NCBI RefSeq assembly: GCF_017352135.1
Contig: NZ_CP071454.1
Coordinates: forward strand, 2,939,001-3,003,000
Source of the DNA: Rhizobium lentis
GTDB lineage: Bacteria; Pseudomonadota; Alphaproteobacteria; Rhizobiales; Rhizobiaceae
Direction of reading: 5' to 3'
DNA: 64,000 bases
The notes under the pieces were generated by a model. It ran no database searches and was not told the origin of the DNA. It saw only the letters and a list, made by a program, of their open reading frames with translations. The translations under genes and the position numbers were made by a program. Each line of letters starts with the position of its first letter. Position 1 is the first letter of the stretch. Positions 33,944-41,738 of this stretch are shown here, one piece after another.

Positions 33944-34276
33944 GACCGGCGGCGGGCGAAGCCCTGCTTTCCCCGAGCTCGCCGCGGGCACACAAATCGG
34001 CCGGCTGTCCGCGACTAGGCCTTGATCACCCCCGGATGGATCAGTTATCACTGCCGTAAATCCAAGCTGCGAAATTTGAATCGAGATGTGGCGACGATTA
34101 AGCCGGCGTCGATCTGCACTCGCACCCGTTAGGCGCAAGATTGGGCACTGGCTATTTCCGCAGCCCGGACAGTTTCCTCAGATCGTCATTGATCCTGCTC
34201 TGCCAGCCTTTTCCACTCGACCGATAATGTTCGATGACATCAGGATCGCGAGGTCCTCTTCTTTTGGAGACGATGA
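33944..34276. other. Intergenic region before the phage-like relic
   Basis: 333 bases between the secreted protein and the 39-codon phage-like frame. No gene with a ribosome site or recognisable domain was found on either strand. The only clear start signal is the GGAGA near 34266 that serves the next frame. Confidence 0.45.
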
Positions 34277-34396
34277 ATGCCCAGAAACCCATCAAACGGC
34301 GTTTATTCGAAACCCGCCGGCACGACGCCTTCTGTCGGCCCGGTCATCGACCCGGCGGCGTGGAACGCGATCACCACCGCTCTCGGCAACGCATAA
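34277..34396 (+). CDS. Phage tail-fibre N-terminus relic (39 codons)
   Basis: A short frame whose translation starts MPRNPSNGVYSKPAGTTP and ends WNAITTALGNA before a TAA. The M-P-R-N-x-S-N-G-V-Y-S-x-P-A-G pattern is the characteristic N-terminus of phage tail-fibre/attachment proteins, which are normally hundreds of residues long. The ATG follows GGAGACGATGA. It may be a truncated relic or a small phage gene; it lies about 2.7 kb before the lysis cassette. Confidence 0.55.
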   Translation: MPRNPSNGVYSKPAGTTPSVGPVIDPAAWNAITTALGNA

Positions 34397-34718
34397 GGAC
34401 TTTTGAAAGTCCGGCTAATGTTTCGTCGCTAGTCTGCTCGACAGCGCTAATTCATGGGTGGCTCCGCCTTCGGCCATAGTGGATCTTAGTCAAAAATCGC
34501 CCCGTATTGCTGTCCCGGGCCTCTCAGCGGCCGCAGATCGGTAATGTTTTTTCAATCTCTTCGGCTCGCGGTCCCCTGCACTTTCAGGCATCGCTTTGTT
34601 TCTCAAAAGGTCCACTTCATGTCCGTGTTTTTGCACGGGATGCCCGCACATCCGCGTTGAACCAAGCGGAATTCCATCGTATAGCTCGCCGACGAAATGT
34701 GCGGGCAGCGGTGATCAA
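34397..34718. other. Intergenic region before the methyltransferase
   Basis: 322 bases. An in-frame extension of the methyltransferase to 34596 is not supported by composition or a ribosome site. No other gene, repeat or hairpin was identified. Confidence 0.45.
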
Positions 34719-35642
34719 ATGATTTCGATTTTAGAACAGTTGTTGAGCGTGTTCTGGCTCCGTCCTGAGACCGCTGTCTGGAGGTATTTGGATATCGAGG
34801 CGATGAACAGCTTCGAATTCGAAGGGAGATCGCTAGACTTAGGATGCGGAGACGGCGTCTTTTCGTTCATTAGAGCGGGGGGGCGCTTCAGCGCAGAATT
34901 CGATGCTTTCCAAAAGACGGAGAAACTTGACCGATTCTATCAGAATGTAGACGTCTATGACGCGTATGATGAGAGTTACAACCCCCTCGTGGCTGGCTCT
35001 CCTTCGTACCAAATAAGCGTCGGCTTCGACCATAAAGCTAATCTGCTTCGAAAAGCGGCGGCACTTAATTTCTATGAGGAAACGATCGAAGGAGATGGAA
35101 ACGCGCCTCTGCCTTTCGACAATAATTCGTTTGAATCGATCTTTTCTAACATCGTCTATTGGCTGGATAGCCCGGCGGATGTCATTTCTGAGCTGAGAAG
35201 AATTTTGGTGCCTGGAGGCAAGATCTGCCTGATGCTGCCGAATGAAACGCTTCCACAGTTCAGCTTCTATAACTCCTTATATGCCAAGACCAAGGATGAG
35301 CAATGGAAGTGGCTCGAGTTGCTAGACCGCGGAAGACTGAGTGATAACATCAAGCAGTCAAAATCAGATGATGATTGGCGGGAGGTCTTTAGAAGCGCAG
35401 GTCTTTCGGTTTCTCACCATTCGCAACACCTGCCCAAGGTGGTAATCCAAGCATGGGATATTGGTTTTCGACCGATGTTCCCGGCGCTCATGAACATGGT
35501 TGCTAGCGTCGATCCTCAGAAGTTGCCAAGCGTAAAGGCGGAGTGGGTAGATGCGCTCCGAATGTTTGCGAATCATCTTACTGCTATAGGCCAAAGAAAT
35601 GATGGCAGCAGTGCATTTCACTGCTATATCCTTGCAAAGTGA
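34719..35642 (+). CDS. SAM-dependent methyltransferase
   Basis: 307 residues. A class I methyltransferase core: SLDLGCGDGVFSFI (motif I, residues about 37-50), FDHKANLLRKA, EGDGNAPLPFDNNSFESIFSNIVYWLDSPADVISELRRILVPGGKICLMLPNE (motifs II-III). The last 90 residues do not resemble a common family. The gene is visibly A+T-richer than the window average and lies in an accessory stretch beside an acyltransferase and phage genes, so horizontal origin is likely. A role in surface polysaccharide modification is possible but unproven. The start ATG at 34719 lacks a strong ribosome site. Confidence 0.8.
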   Translation: MISILEQLLSVFWLRPETAVWRYLDIEAMNSFEFEGRSLDLGCGDGVFSFIRAGGRFSAEFDAFQKTEKLDRFYQNVDVYDAYDESYNPLVAGSPSYQISVGFDHKANLLRKAAALNFYEETIEGDGNAPLPFDNNSFESIFSNIVYWLDSPADVISELRRILVPGGKICLMLPNETLPQFSFYNSLYAKTKDEQWKWLELLDRGRLSDNIKQSKSDDDWREVFRSAGLSVSHHSQHLPKVVIQAWDIGFRPMFPALMNMVASVDPQKLPSVKAEWVDALRMFANHLTAIGQRNDGSSAFHCYILAK

Positions 35643-35960
35643 TCGATCCGCTGCCGGCATGGTTCCGAGGTTGCAATTCGGCTGTATCCCCAACTCGGCT
35701 GGCTCAGTTCAGCAGTTGAGGCCAGTTTCTGGGATCGCATCTGCTCGCGAATATATGGCGCGATGAGTTGAAGTCTGGGAAGTCAGCGCAGTGTTCTTAT
35801 CAGCCGTCAGCTCGCTATGCTGGGTATAATCAGCCTTTTCGCCGTCGCGGCAATGATCGCTCGCATTTCCTTCGTCAGAAAGTCTCGCCAACGGTACGTC
35901 GCCTGAAGGTAGCGCGATCGCTCTGCCGCAGGCATCGCGTTCCTCAGCACCTTTGAGAGG
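35643..35960. other. Intergenic region between methyltransferase and acyltransferase
   Basis: 318 bases between convergent genes. No gene or strong terminator hairpin recognised. Confidence 0.45.
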
Positions 35961-36959
35961 CTACGCACCGTCGCTTATCGCGATCCCATCGCGTTCTTCC
36001 AAACGACGTCTGGCCGCTAACTGCTCCATCGTCGCTTTGGCACGGCGCGCGGCGCCATGGCACGGCTTCTCGATCCATCGGTAGAAGGGAATGACGAGCG
36101 CCAGCGACACGGCGCAGACGACGATCGGCGTCGTCACGAACCATTCAATCACCGCGGCCGCGATCACATGGACGAGGTAAATTGAAAAGCAGGCGCTACC
36201 GATCGCCTCTAAGGCATTGATGGGACCTCTTTCAGAAGCATTCCTGATCTCGGCCAGTATCCAGCAAGCGGCGAGCGCCGAGAACGGCACCATAGTCAGG
36301 TAAAAGCCGGCGGCGGTGTTCATCGTCGCCCAATAAAGAGCGGAAGCAGTTACGGCAGTCGCGGCGCGCCAGCCCCAAACATTACCTGGCAGTTTTAGAC
36401 AGTGAAGATTTTCAGCGAGGTAGCAGCCAAGCAGCCATGCGGGGAGCCCGACAACCCAATTGAGTTGTGGCCCGTAGGCTTGGGCGTTTCCGTATTGATC
36501 AGGGCCAACGCCTATCGCCACGCCATATGAGGCCAAGACAGAGCCCGCGATGAGCAAGGGCCATCCGATCCGGCGAGAGGTGGCCAAGATAAGCGGATAA
36601 AGGCAGTAGTAAACGGCCTCGCAGACGACGGACCAGAGAATATAGCCGTCGATCGGATTATAGGCTCGCATCCCCAGCGCTTGCGCCAAGATGAACGCCG
36701 CGGCGGCTGGCGGCACGATCCGAATGAAGCGACCGGCAAGAAATGGCCCGACCTGAAGCATTCGCGTCCGGTACGGGTAATGGATGCAGAAGCCGGAAAC
36801 CACAAAGAAGGCGATTACCGCCGGATGGCCGGTGAATAGGTATTTTGAAAGTCCCGGCATCGAGGGGCCAAGAAGATGCGCGAATACAACTGACAGGGCG
36901 GCAACCGCTCTGACGGTATCGACACCTTCGATTTTGACCGAATTTTGAAGTGAACGCAT
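35961..36959 (-). CDS. Acyltransferase 3 family membrane protein (OafA/ExoZ type)
   Basis: 332 residues with about ten membrane spans. The N-terminal VKIEGVDTVRAVAALSVVFAHL and GHPAVIAFFVVSGFCIHYPYRTRM match the acyltransferase-3 signature (R-A-x-A-A-L-x-V-V-x-x-H and FFxxSGF), and IGSACFSIYLVHVI marks the last active-site segment. Such proteins O-acetylate O-antigen, exopolysaccharide or Nod factors (NodX/ExoZ type). The ATG at 36959 is preferred to a TTG at 37001. It is divergent from the lysis cassette, 98 bases apart, an arrangement common for phage-borne seroconversion genes. Confidence 0.85.
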   Translation of the reverse strand: MRSLQNSVKIEGVDTVRAVAALSVVFAHLLGPSMPGLSKYLFTGHPAVIAFFVVSGFCIHYPYRTRMLQVGPFLAGRFIRIVPPAAAAFILAQALGMRAYNPIDGYILWSVVCEAVYYCLYPLILATSRRIGWPLLIAGSVLASYGVAIGVGPDQYGNAQAYGPQLNWVVGLPAWLLGCYLAENLHCLKLPGNVWGWRAATAVTASALYWATMNTAAGFYLTMVPFSALAACWILAEIRNASERGPINALEAIGSACFSIYLVHVIAAAVIEWFVTTPIVVCAVSLALVIPFYRWIEKPCHGAARRAKATMEQLAARRRLEERDGIAISDGA

Positions 36960-37009
36960 GCGGCCAAGTAACCTCGGCGCGAACACTTTATCAAGAGACA
37001 ACTAATATT

Positions 37010-37023
37010 GTACTTGCGAGTAC
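37010..37023. promoter_or_regulatory. Small dyad between acyltransferase and lysis cassette
   Basis: GTACT-tgcg-AGTAC is the only symmetric element in the 98-base gap between the divergent acyltransferase and holin genes, and could be an operator for either. Support is positional only. Confidence 0.35.
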
Positions 37024-37057
37024 TCTAATAAGCCGCCGATACTGAGGCAAAAATCCC

Positions 37058-37258
37058 ATGAAATTGATCCGCAACAAGCGCCGCGTGCTCAGGTGGTCGC
37101 TGTCCATGTGGTGCGTCTATTTGGCAGGCTCCTTCGAGTTGCTGCCGTATGTCGTGCCGTACCTCGATGACTTCATCCCGAAATGGCTGTCGATAGGCAT
37201 CCTTCTGATGTCCCCAATCGCGCGCATCATTCATCAGGAGAATCTCAAAGATGAATAG
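37058..37258 (+). CDS. Phage holin-like protein
   Basis: 66 residues: a basic N-terminus MKLIRNKRRVLRWSLSMW, one strong span (CVYLAGSFELLPYVVPYL) and a second (WLSIGILLMSPIARII), ending HQENLKDE. This matches the small MRLI-N-RRVLR holin-like family beside alphaproteobacterial phage lysozymes. It overlaps the lysozyme start by eight bases. It would make the inner-membrane lesion or depolarise the membrane at lysis. Confidence 0.72.
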   Translation: MKLIRNKRRVLRWSLSMWCVYLAGSFELLPYVVPYLDDFIPKWLSIGILLMSPIARIIHQENLKDE

Positions 37259-37712
37259 GCTCAAAAAGGGTAGCGCCGCAGCCGCTATGGCCGTGGCATT
37301 GGTCGGAAACTTCGAAGGGCTGCGGCAGCACGCCTATCCGGATCCGGCCACACAGGGCCAGCCGTGGACGATCTGCTACGGCAGCACCAATGGCGTGAAG
37401 CCCGGCGATTACAAGACGCTCGAGCAGTGCAAAGCGCTGCTTTCGCTCGAACTGCAGCACTATGCCAACGGCATAGAGAGGTGCGTGACGGCGCCGCTGC
37501 CGGATGCGCGTTTCGTGGCGCTGACCTCGTTTGCCTATAATGTCGGCGTCAGGGCGGCCTGCGGCTCGAGCGCGGTGAGGCTCATCAACCAAGGCAGGAC
37601 GGCCGAGGGCTGCGAGGCGCTGCTCAAGTGGAACCGTGCGGCCGGCATCACCTTTCCCGGGCTGACGCGGCGCCGGCAGAAAGAGCGGCAATTCTGCCTG
37701 GAGGGCATCTGA
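37251..37712 (+). CDS. Phage endolysin (GH24 lysozyme), SAR-type
   Basis: 153 residues of the T4/P21-type lysozyme family. The catalytic set E-8-D-8-T is NFEGLRQHAYPDPATQGQPWTICYGST (Glu22, Asp31, Thr40; three residues more than the usual D-5-T spacing), followed by FVALTSFAYNVGVRAACGSSAVRLIN and WNRAAGITFPGLTRRRQKERQFC. The N-terminus KGSAAAAMAVALVGN is a weak hydrophobic segment of the signal-anchor-release kind. It cleaves peptidoglycan. It overlaps the holin by eight bases and the spanin by one. Confidence 0.9.
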   Translation: MNRLKKGSAAAAMAVALVGNFEGLRQHAYPDPATQGQPWTICYGSTNGVKPGDYKTLEQCKALLSLELQHYANGIERCVTAPLPDARFVALTSFAYNVGVRAACGSSAVRLINQGRTAEGCEALLKWNRAAGITFPGLTRRRQKERQFCLEGI

Positions 37713-38074
37713 TGTTCTCCCTGCTCGACACGCTCAAGATGGGCGCCGGCATCGCCGCCGGGTTGGTGCTCTATCACCTCTATGCCGTTTCGATCGGCTA
37801 TCCCTCGGCGGCCCGGCAGGCGCGCGCCGGCTATGTGATGCTGGCCGAGAAGACAGCGGCCGAGGCGCGGGCGGCCGAGATGGAGCGCCAGCGCAATGCG
37901 GGCTCGCTCGCCACCGAAGAGCACCGCAAGCGCCTTCTGGCCGCGGAGGTGGCCGAGCAGGCGGCCCGAGACACATTGAAAAACGAGATCCGATCCTATG
38001 AACTCGAGCTTTCGCGAGAGAACCGCGCTTGCGCTGTCACTGCTGCTGATCGTCAGTGGCTGCTCCGCCACTGA
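37712..38074 (+). CDS. Rz-like i-spanin
   Basis: 120 residues. One N-terminal membrane span (MGAGIAAGLVLYHLYAVS) is followed by a long Ala/Glu/Arg-rich coiled-coil (AEKTAAEARAAEMERQ to NEIRSYELELSRENRAC). This is the inner-membrane spanin plan. It begins within the lysozyme stop (TGATG), and its last 77 bases contain the start of the Rz1-like lipoprotein in another frame, the classic overlapping spanin organisation. Confidence 0.78.
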   Translation: MFSLLDTLKMGAGIAAGLVLYHLYAVSIGYPSAARQARAGYVMLAEKTAAEARAAEMERQRNAGSLATEEHRKRLLAAEVAEQAARDTLKNEIRSYELELSRENRACAVTAADRQWLLRH

Positions 38075-38306
38075 GCGCCTGAACCAGGCGGCGGTTGCCA
38101 AGGGGAGGGCGGCGGCCGGCCTCGTGCTGCCGCCGCTGCCCGATGATTTGAGACGGCAGGAAGCGCATGCGCCTGTCCTCGAAGGCGAGCCGCTGATCGC
38201 AATCCTTGCCCGTGAGCGCCAGGCGCTCGACCGTGCCAATGCCCGCCAGGGGCGCACCGTCGAATTCTACGACGACCTCACCAGCCGATACGGAAGACGC
38301 CGATGA
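37998..38306 (+). CDS. Rz1-like o-spanin lipoprotein
   Basis: 102 residues. A basic N-terminus and hydrophobic segment end in a lipobox LIVSGC (Cys22), so the mature protein is an outer-membrane lipoprotein; a proline pair in LPPLPDDL and a helical C-terminus follow. Together with the overlapping Rz-like gene it should form the spanin complex that fuses the inner and outer membranes at the last lysis step. It is longer than classical Rz1 proteins. The reading frame ends inside the start of the SGNH gene. Confidence 0.75.
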   Translation: MNSSFRERTALALSLLLIVSGCSATERLNQAAVAKGRAAAGLVLPPLPDDLRRQEAHAPVLEGEPLIAILARERQALDRANARQGRTVEFYDDLTSRYGRRR

Positions 38307-40159
38307 TGAACGCCATTTCGATTGCCCTTGCCAATCCGCTGCTGAAAGGTGGGGACGGCAGCGCCGGAGATCCCGACCGCTACATGTTCTTCGCCACCCG
38401 CAACCGCATGCCGTCGGGCGCGATCGTCACCGCCGCCTCCGGCACGAACTATGTCTGCACCAAGATCGTCGTCAACACGCCGCAATATAAGACGCGGACC
38501 TTCCGCTTCCATCTCTCCGGCTTCGCCTCGACCGAGGGCGGAAATTCGCCGCAGGAAACCGTCGTTACCGGCGCGATCGGCGCGCCGGGCAATTCGGTCA
38601 TCGCCGATGCCATGTTCATCCGCGTCGCCGGCGTCTTCCACCAATGCAGCTTCGCCGGCTCGAACACCGTGACGGTCGCCGACCAGACGAACGGCGCCTG
38701 GACGGACGAACTGACCATTCCCGATGTCGCGCCGGAAAGCGAAATCGAAATCTGGCTGTTTTATCACACCGCCGTCGGCGACAAGATCTGGCCGGTCTAT
38801 CGCATCCAGAAGCATCGCGGCGAACGCGTCTGGGGTGCCGGCGATCTCGATACGCTGCTTGCCTTCAAGGATAGCCCGCTCGCCGACAGCACCGCCGCCC
38901 TCGATACGAGCTATGGCCAGCAGGCGCAGCCGCAATATTGGGGCGCCGATTTCATGGTCGCCAAGGGCGACTGGGACGGCAGGCCGGTCGCCCTCGGCTT
39001 CGTCGACAGCATCGGCGAGGCGCGCCAGGAATATTCCGCCGCTGCCGATGCGCGCGGCAATCTCGGCTGGTTGCGCCGCTGGCTCGACAAGGACGGCGGC
39101 CCTGGCCGCATTCCGCATTGCCTGATCGGCATGCCCGGCGCCGGCTCCGTTCGTGAATTTACCGGCAGCGGCTCGGCGATTGCCACGCGGCGCCGCGACA
39201 TCCTCCGCGAAATCATTGCCTTCAACGGCAATAAATGGCCTTTCACCGTCGTTGCAAACCAGATGGGCCAGAACGACACGTCGACATCATACAGCACGTG
39301 GTTCAACACAAACTACCGCTCGCTTGTCACCCGCATCCGAGCCGAATATGCCGGCGTCAAAATCGTCGCCTTCCCGCCGCTCGGACGCACGACCATCACA
39401 CGCACCATCACGCTGACGTCAGTCGGCACGGTCGCCACGGCGACCATCGCAAGCGGCCTCAACGGCCTTGCGACAGGGCAGACCGTCACGATTTCAGGCG
39501 CGACGCCGACGGCCTACAATGGCAGCTATGTGATCACGGTCACCGGCGCGAATACCTTCACCTATAATATCGCCGGCGGCACGTCGCCGGCGACCGGCAG
39601 CATCACCTGCAACGACCTCGGGCTGCGGGCGGAATATCAGGTCTACGGAGCCAACAACACCTGGCCCGCGGACGGGACGGACGCTTCGGGCAAATGGCGC
39701 CTTCGCGACGACATTCTCGGCCAGACATCGGCCTGTTGTGACGCGGCAATCGATACCTACGGAGCGTGGGTATCGCCGTCCGCAGGCGGCGTCTGGCCCG
39801 GCATGCTGGAGCTTGCGAGCACGACGTTGACGGCGCAGGCCGGCACCGATGGGGTGGCGACCTACAATCAGATCGTTGTCGCCGATGCGAGCCTCTTCCG
39901 GCCGGAGCAGACGCTGCACATCTATTCCGGGCCGGACGGCATCGCCCGCCTGAGCACGCAGGTTATCGCCGGCATCGCCGGCAACGTCATTACCTATCAG
40001 GGGGCGAGCGCCGTCGTCATGCCGGTCGGGACCGTGGTCCGCCCGGCGCCGTCGGTCGGGGAGCTTTCGCCGCTATCCTTCGTCCACCCGCAGCCCGTCA
40101 TGATCGACCGCATCGCCGACGGCATTGCGCAATCCGAAAAGCTGAAATTCAATTCATGA
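38303..40159 (+). CDS. SGNH-hydrolase phage tail-type protein
   Basis: 618 residues. SGNH blocks are visible: VDSIGE (234-239, nucleophile Ser), NQMGQND (319-325, oxyanion Gly/Asn) and SFVHP (592-596, catalytic His). An Ig/fibronectin-like segment of about 70 residues (366-436, LATGQTVTISGATPTAYNGSY) is inserted between block III and the C-terminal half. The first 230 residues resemble no enzyme and may bind the particle. Phage proteins of this kind deacetylate surface polysaccharide. It overlaps the spanin gene by four bases. A capsule or lipopolysaccharide target is inference. Confidence 0.75.
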   Translation: MMNAISIALANPLLKGGDGSAGDPDRYMFFATRNRMPSGAIVTAASGTNYVCTKIVVNTPQYKTRTFRFHLSGFASTEGGNSPQETVVTGAIGAPGNSVIADAMFIRVAGVFHQCSFAGSNTVTVADQTNGAWTDELTIPDVAPESEIEIWLFYHTAVGDKIWPVYRIQKHRGERVWGAGDLDTLLAFKDSPLADSTAALDTSYGQQAQPQYWGADFMVAKGDWDGRPVALGFVDSIGEARQEYSAAADARGNLGWLRRWLDKDGGPGRIPHCLIGMPGAGSVREFTGSGSAIATRRRDILREIIAFNGNKWPFTVVANQMGQNDTSTSYSTWFNTNYRSLVTRIRAEYAGVKIVAFPPLGRTTITRTITLTSVGTVATATIASGLNGLATGQTVTISGATPTAYNGSYVITVTGANTFTYNIAGGTSPATGSITCNDLGLRAEYQVYGANNTWPADGTDASGKWRLRDDILGQTSACCDAAIDTYGAWVSPSAGGVWPGMLELASTTLTAQAGTDGVATYNQIVVADASLFRPEQTLHIYSGPDGIARLSTQVIAGIAGNVITYQGASAVVMPVGTVVRPAPSVGELSPLSFVHPQPVMIDRIADGIAQSEKLKFNS

Positions 40160-40171
40160 CAGGGTGCCGAT

Positions 40172-40600
40172 ATGACATCGAATGACGATATCCTGCGCGC
40201 TCTCGGGCGCGTGGAGGGCCGCCTGACCGGCATCGAGGAAAACGTCGCGCTGCTGCGCCAGGAGATGGGCGGCGAAAAGGCCAATGCCCATGATTCCAGG
40301 GTGGTGATCCACAAGCGCCTCGACGAGCAGGCAAGGCAGATCGCACGTCTCGATACGAAAGTGGCAATCAGCGGCGGCGCCGATGCGCAGATCCGCGCCG
40401 AGATCGGAACGCTCAAGGAAACCGTCGAGAGGAACCAGGAGGCGGTCGGCCCGGCGCTCGAGGAGTGGAAACGGATGAAATCGATCGGCTACGGCATCTC
40501 GGGGCTGATCGCCTTTGCCGGGCTGACGACGGGCGGGATCATTGCCTATGCCAGCGACGGGGCGGTGGCCGCACTCAGGCATTGGCTGAAGATCAGTTGA
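40172..40600 (+). CDS. DUF1515-like coiled-coil membrane protein
   Basis: 142 residues: a helical N-terminus DDILRALGRVEGRLTGIEENVALLRQEMGGEKANAHDSRVVIHKRLDEQARQIARLDTKVA, a linker, and one C-terminal span SIGYGISGLIAFAGLTTGGIIAYAS. This matches rhizobial DUF1515 proteins, which occur beside phage lysis genes. It follows the SGNH gene by 12 bases and is the last gene of the cassette. The function is unknown. Confidence 0.75.
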   Translation: MTSNDDILRALGRVEGRLTGIEENVALLRQEMGGEKANAHDSRVVIHKRLDEQARQIARLDTKVAISGGADAQIRAEIGTLKETVERNQEAVGPALEEWKRMKSIGYGISGLIAFAGLTTGGIIAYASDGAVAALRHWLKIS

Positions 40601-40786
40601 GGGGAGGCGCCGTCTCGGCGTTGTTTGGCTTTTCCGGCGATCGATGAAGAGTGCCGCCAAGTGAAACGCAGCAAAACAACGCCGTTTGGCTGATATATTG
40701 CTGTCTCCAGCCGTATCTTTAAATTTAGACTTTGCTAACGAACAAAACCGCCGCCTGTTTGTTATCCCCTTCAGGAGGAAACAGAC

Positions 40787-40972
40787 ATGAAGAGCATGAG
40801 CAATCGCCAAGTTCGCATTCCCGGCCCACGGGAACATGATGTCGCGGAGCATTGCCGCAAATTTGGGATTGGTCCGGCGGAGGAGAAGAAGCTGAAGAAG
40901 TTGCTCGGGTCTCGCGCGCCGCTGCATGAGATTCAGGCCAACGCGCCGCCGCGCCAGCCGAAATGGCGTTAG
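40787..40972 (+). CDS. Small basic protein of unknown function
   Basis: 61 residues, rich in Lys/Arg: RQVRIPGPREHDVAEHCRKFGIGPAEEKKLKKLLGSRAP. A strong CAGGAGGAAACAGAC ribosome site precedes the ATG, which makes it credible as a translated gene. I recognise no family with certainty. Confidence 0.6.
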   Translation: MKSMSNRQVRIPGPREHDVAEHCRKFGIGPAEEKKLKKLLGSRAPLHEIQANAPPRQPKWR

Positions 40973-41118
40973 GCGCCGGGCCGCGCGGCGGGTCTCGTCT
41001 CCTGTACCCCCCTGCTACCCCGGCAGGTGCCGCGCGGTCCACTGATGCGGGCGCAGGGGCCTATGCCCTTGCTCCCGGATCATGGGCGGCGTGCCGAGGT
41101 GCTCACGCACGCCGCCCA

Positions 41119-41319
41119 TCAATGCCGCAGTTCACGCGACAGCATCAGGATGTAATCGTCGGCGATATCGGCGACCACCATGGCCGCTTCCGCCGGCGAA
41201 TAGCCGCGGCCGACGGCCTCGGCAACGATCTTCATCACATGTGGCTCAAGCGCCTCCCGGCAGTCGGCCAGGCTTTCGTCCTGCGGGCATTTGGCCCGAA
41301 ATTCCAGGATGTTGTTCAT
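41119..41319 (-). CDS. Small conserved-looking protein of unknown function
   Basis: 66 residues from ATG 41319, behind GGAGGGGTATGCC: NNILEFRAKCPQDESLADCREALEPHVMKIVAEAVGRGYSPAEAAMVVADIADDYILMLSRELRH. A helical, acidic protein; I cannot name a family. A strong ribosome site supports it. Confidence 0.6.
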   Translation of the reverse strand: MNNILEFRAKCPQDESLADCREALEPHVMKIVAEAVGRGYSPAEAAMVVADIADDYILMLSRELRH

Positions 41320-41738
41320 GGCATACCCCTCCGTTTGATGTTGCTGCGTCCGTTGATGCATGAAGCCGGTCTCTCCCAGGGAAAGGCGGGCCGCAGTTCC
41401 GGTGCGCTTTACTGGAACAAATTAGCAATCACGAAAATACGATGTCACAGGGCGGGATCTATTCAAGCCGATGCTGATATTAAGGTAAGCCAGTAGGGTT
41501 AATTCGTCCAGCGGCAGTTGATCGGCCGCCGGCCGCCCTGTCAGGCAATGGCGCAACCTCTTGTTTCTGTGTCGCTTTCCGGCACGGAAAACAGGCGCTT
41601 TCTTCGGTTTTTCGTGGGGAAATGCCGGAGTTTACCATCTGCTGCGATGGCGATGACAGGGAAGGCCGCAGCGCTGTGCCGGAGCCGGACAGAAACAAGG
41701 AAAAGCCCGCCTTCACGGGCTTCTCCTTCCCGACTCGT
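41320..41738. other. Intergenic region with GNAT terminator
   Basis: About 420 bases with no credible gene. The only clear element is the terminator hairpin at 41703-41722 that ends the GNAT transcript on the minus strand. Confidence 0.5.
41703..41722 (-). terminator. Rho-independent terminator of the GNAT gene
   Basis: On the minus strand a stem of AAGCCCG (pairing 41716-41722 with 41703-41709) and a six-base loop is followed by a T-rich run (TTTTCCTTG). It lies 17 bases past the GNAT stop codon, as expected for an intrinsic terminator. Confidence 0.8.

Noticed and set aside
34596-34718. Upstream extension of the methyltransferase
   Set aside because: No ribosome site and an unlike Cys/Pro-rich translation; the fold begins at 34719.
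35768-35956. A 62-codon plus-strand frame between methyltransferase and acyltransferase
   Set aside because: Basic low-complexity translation without start signal or homology that I can see.
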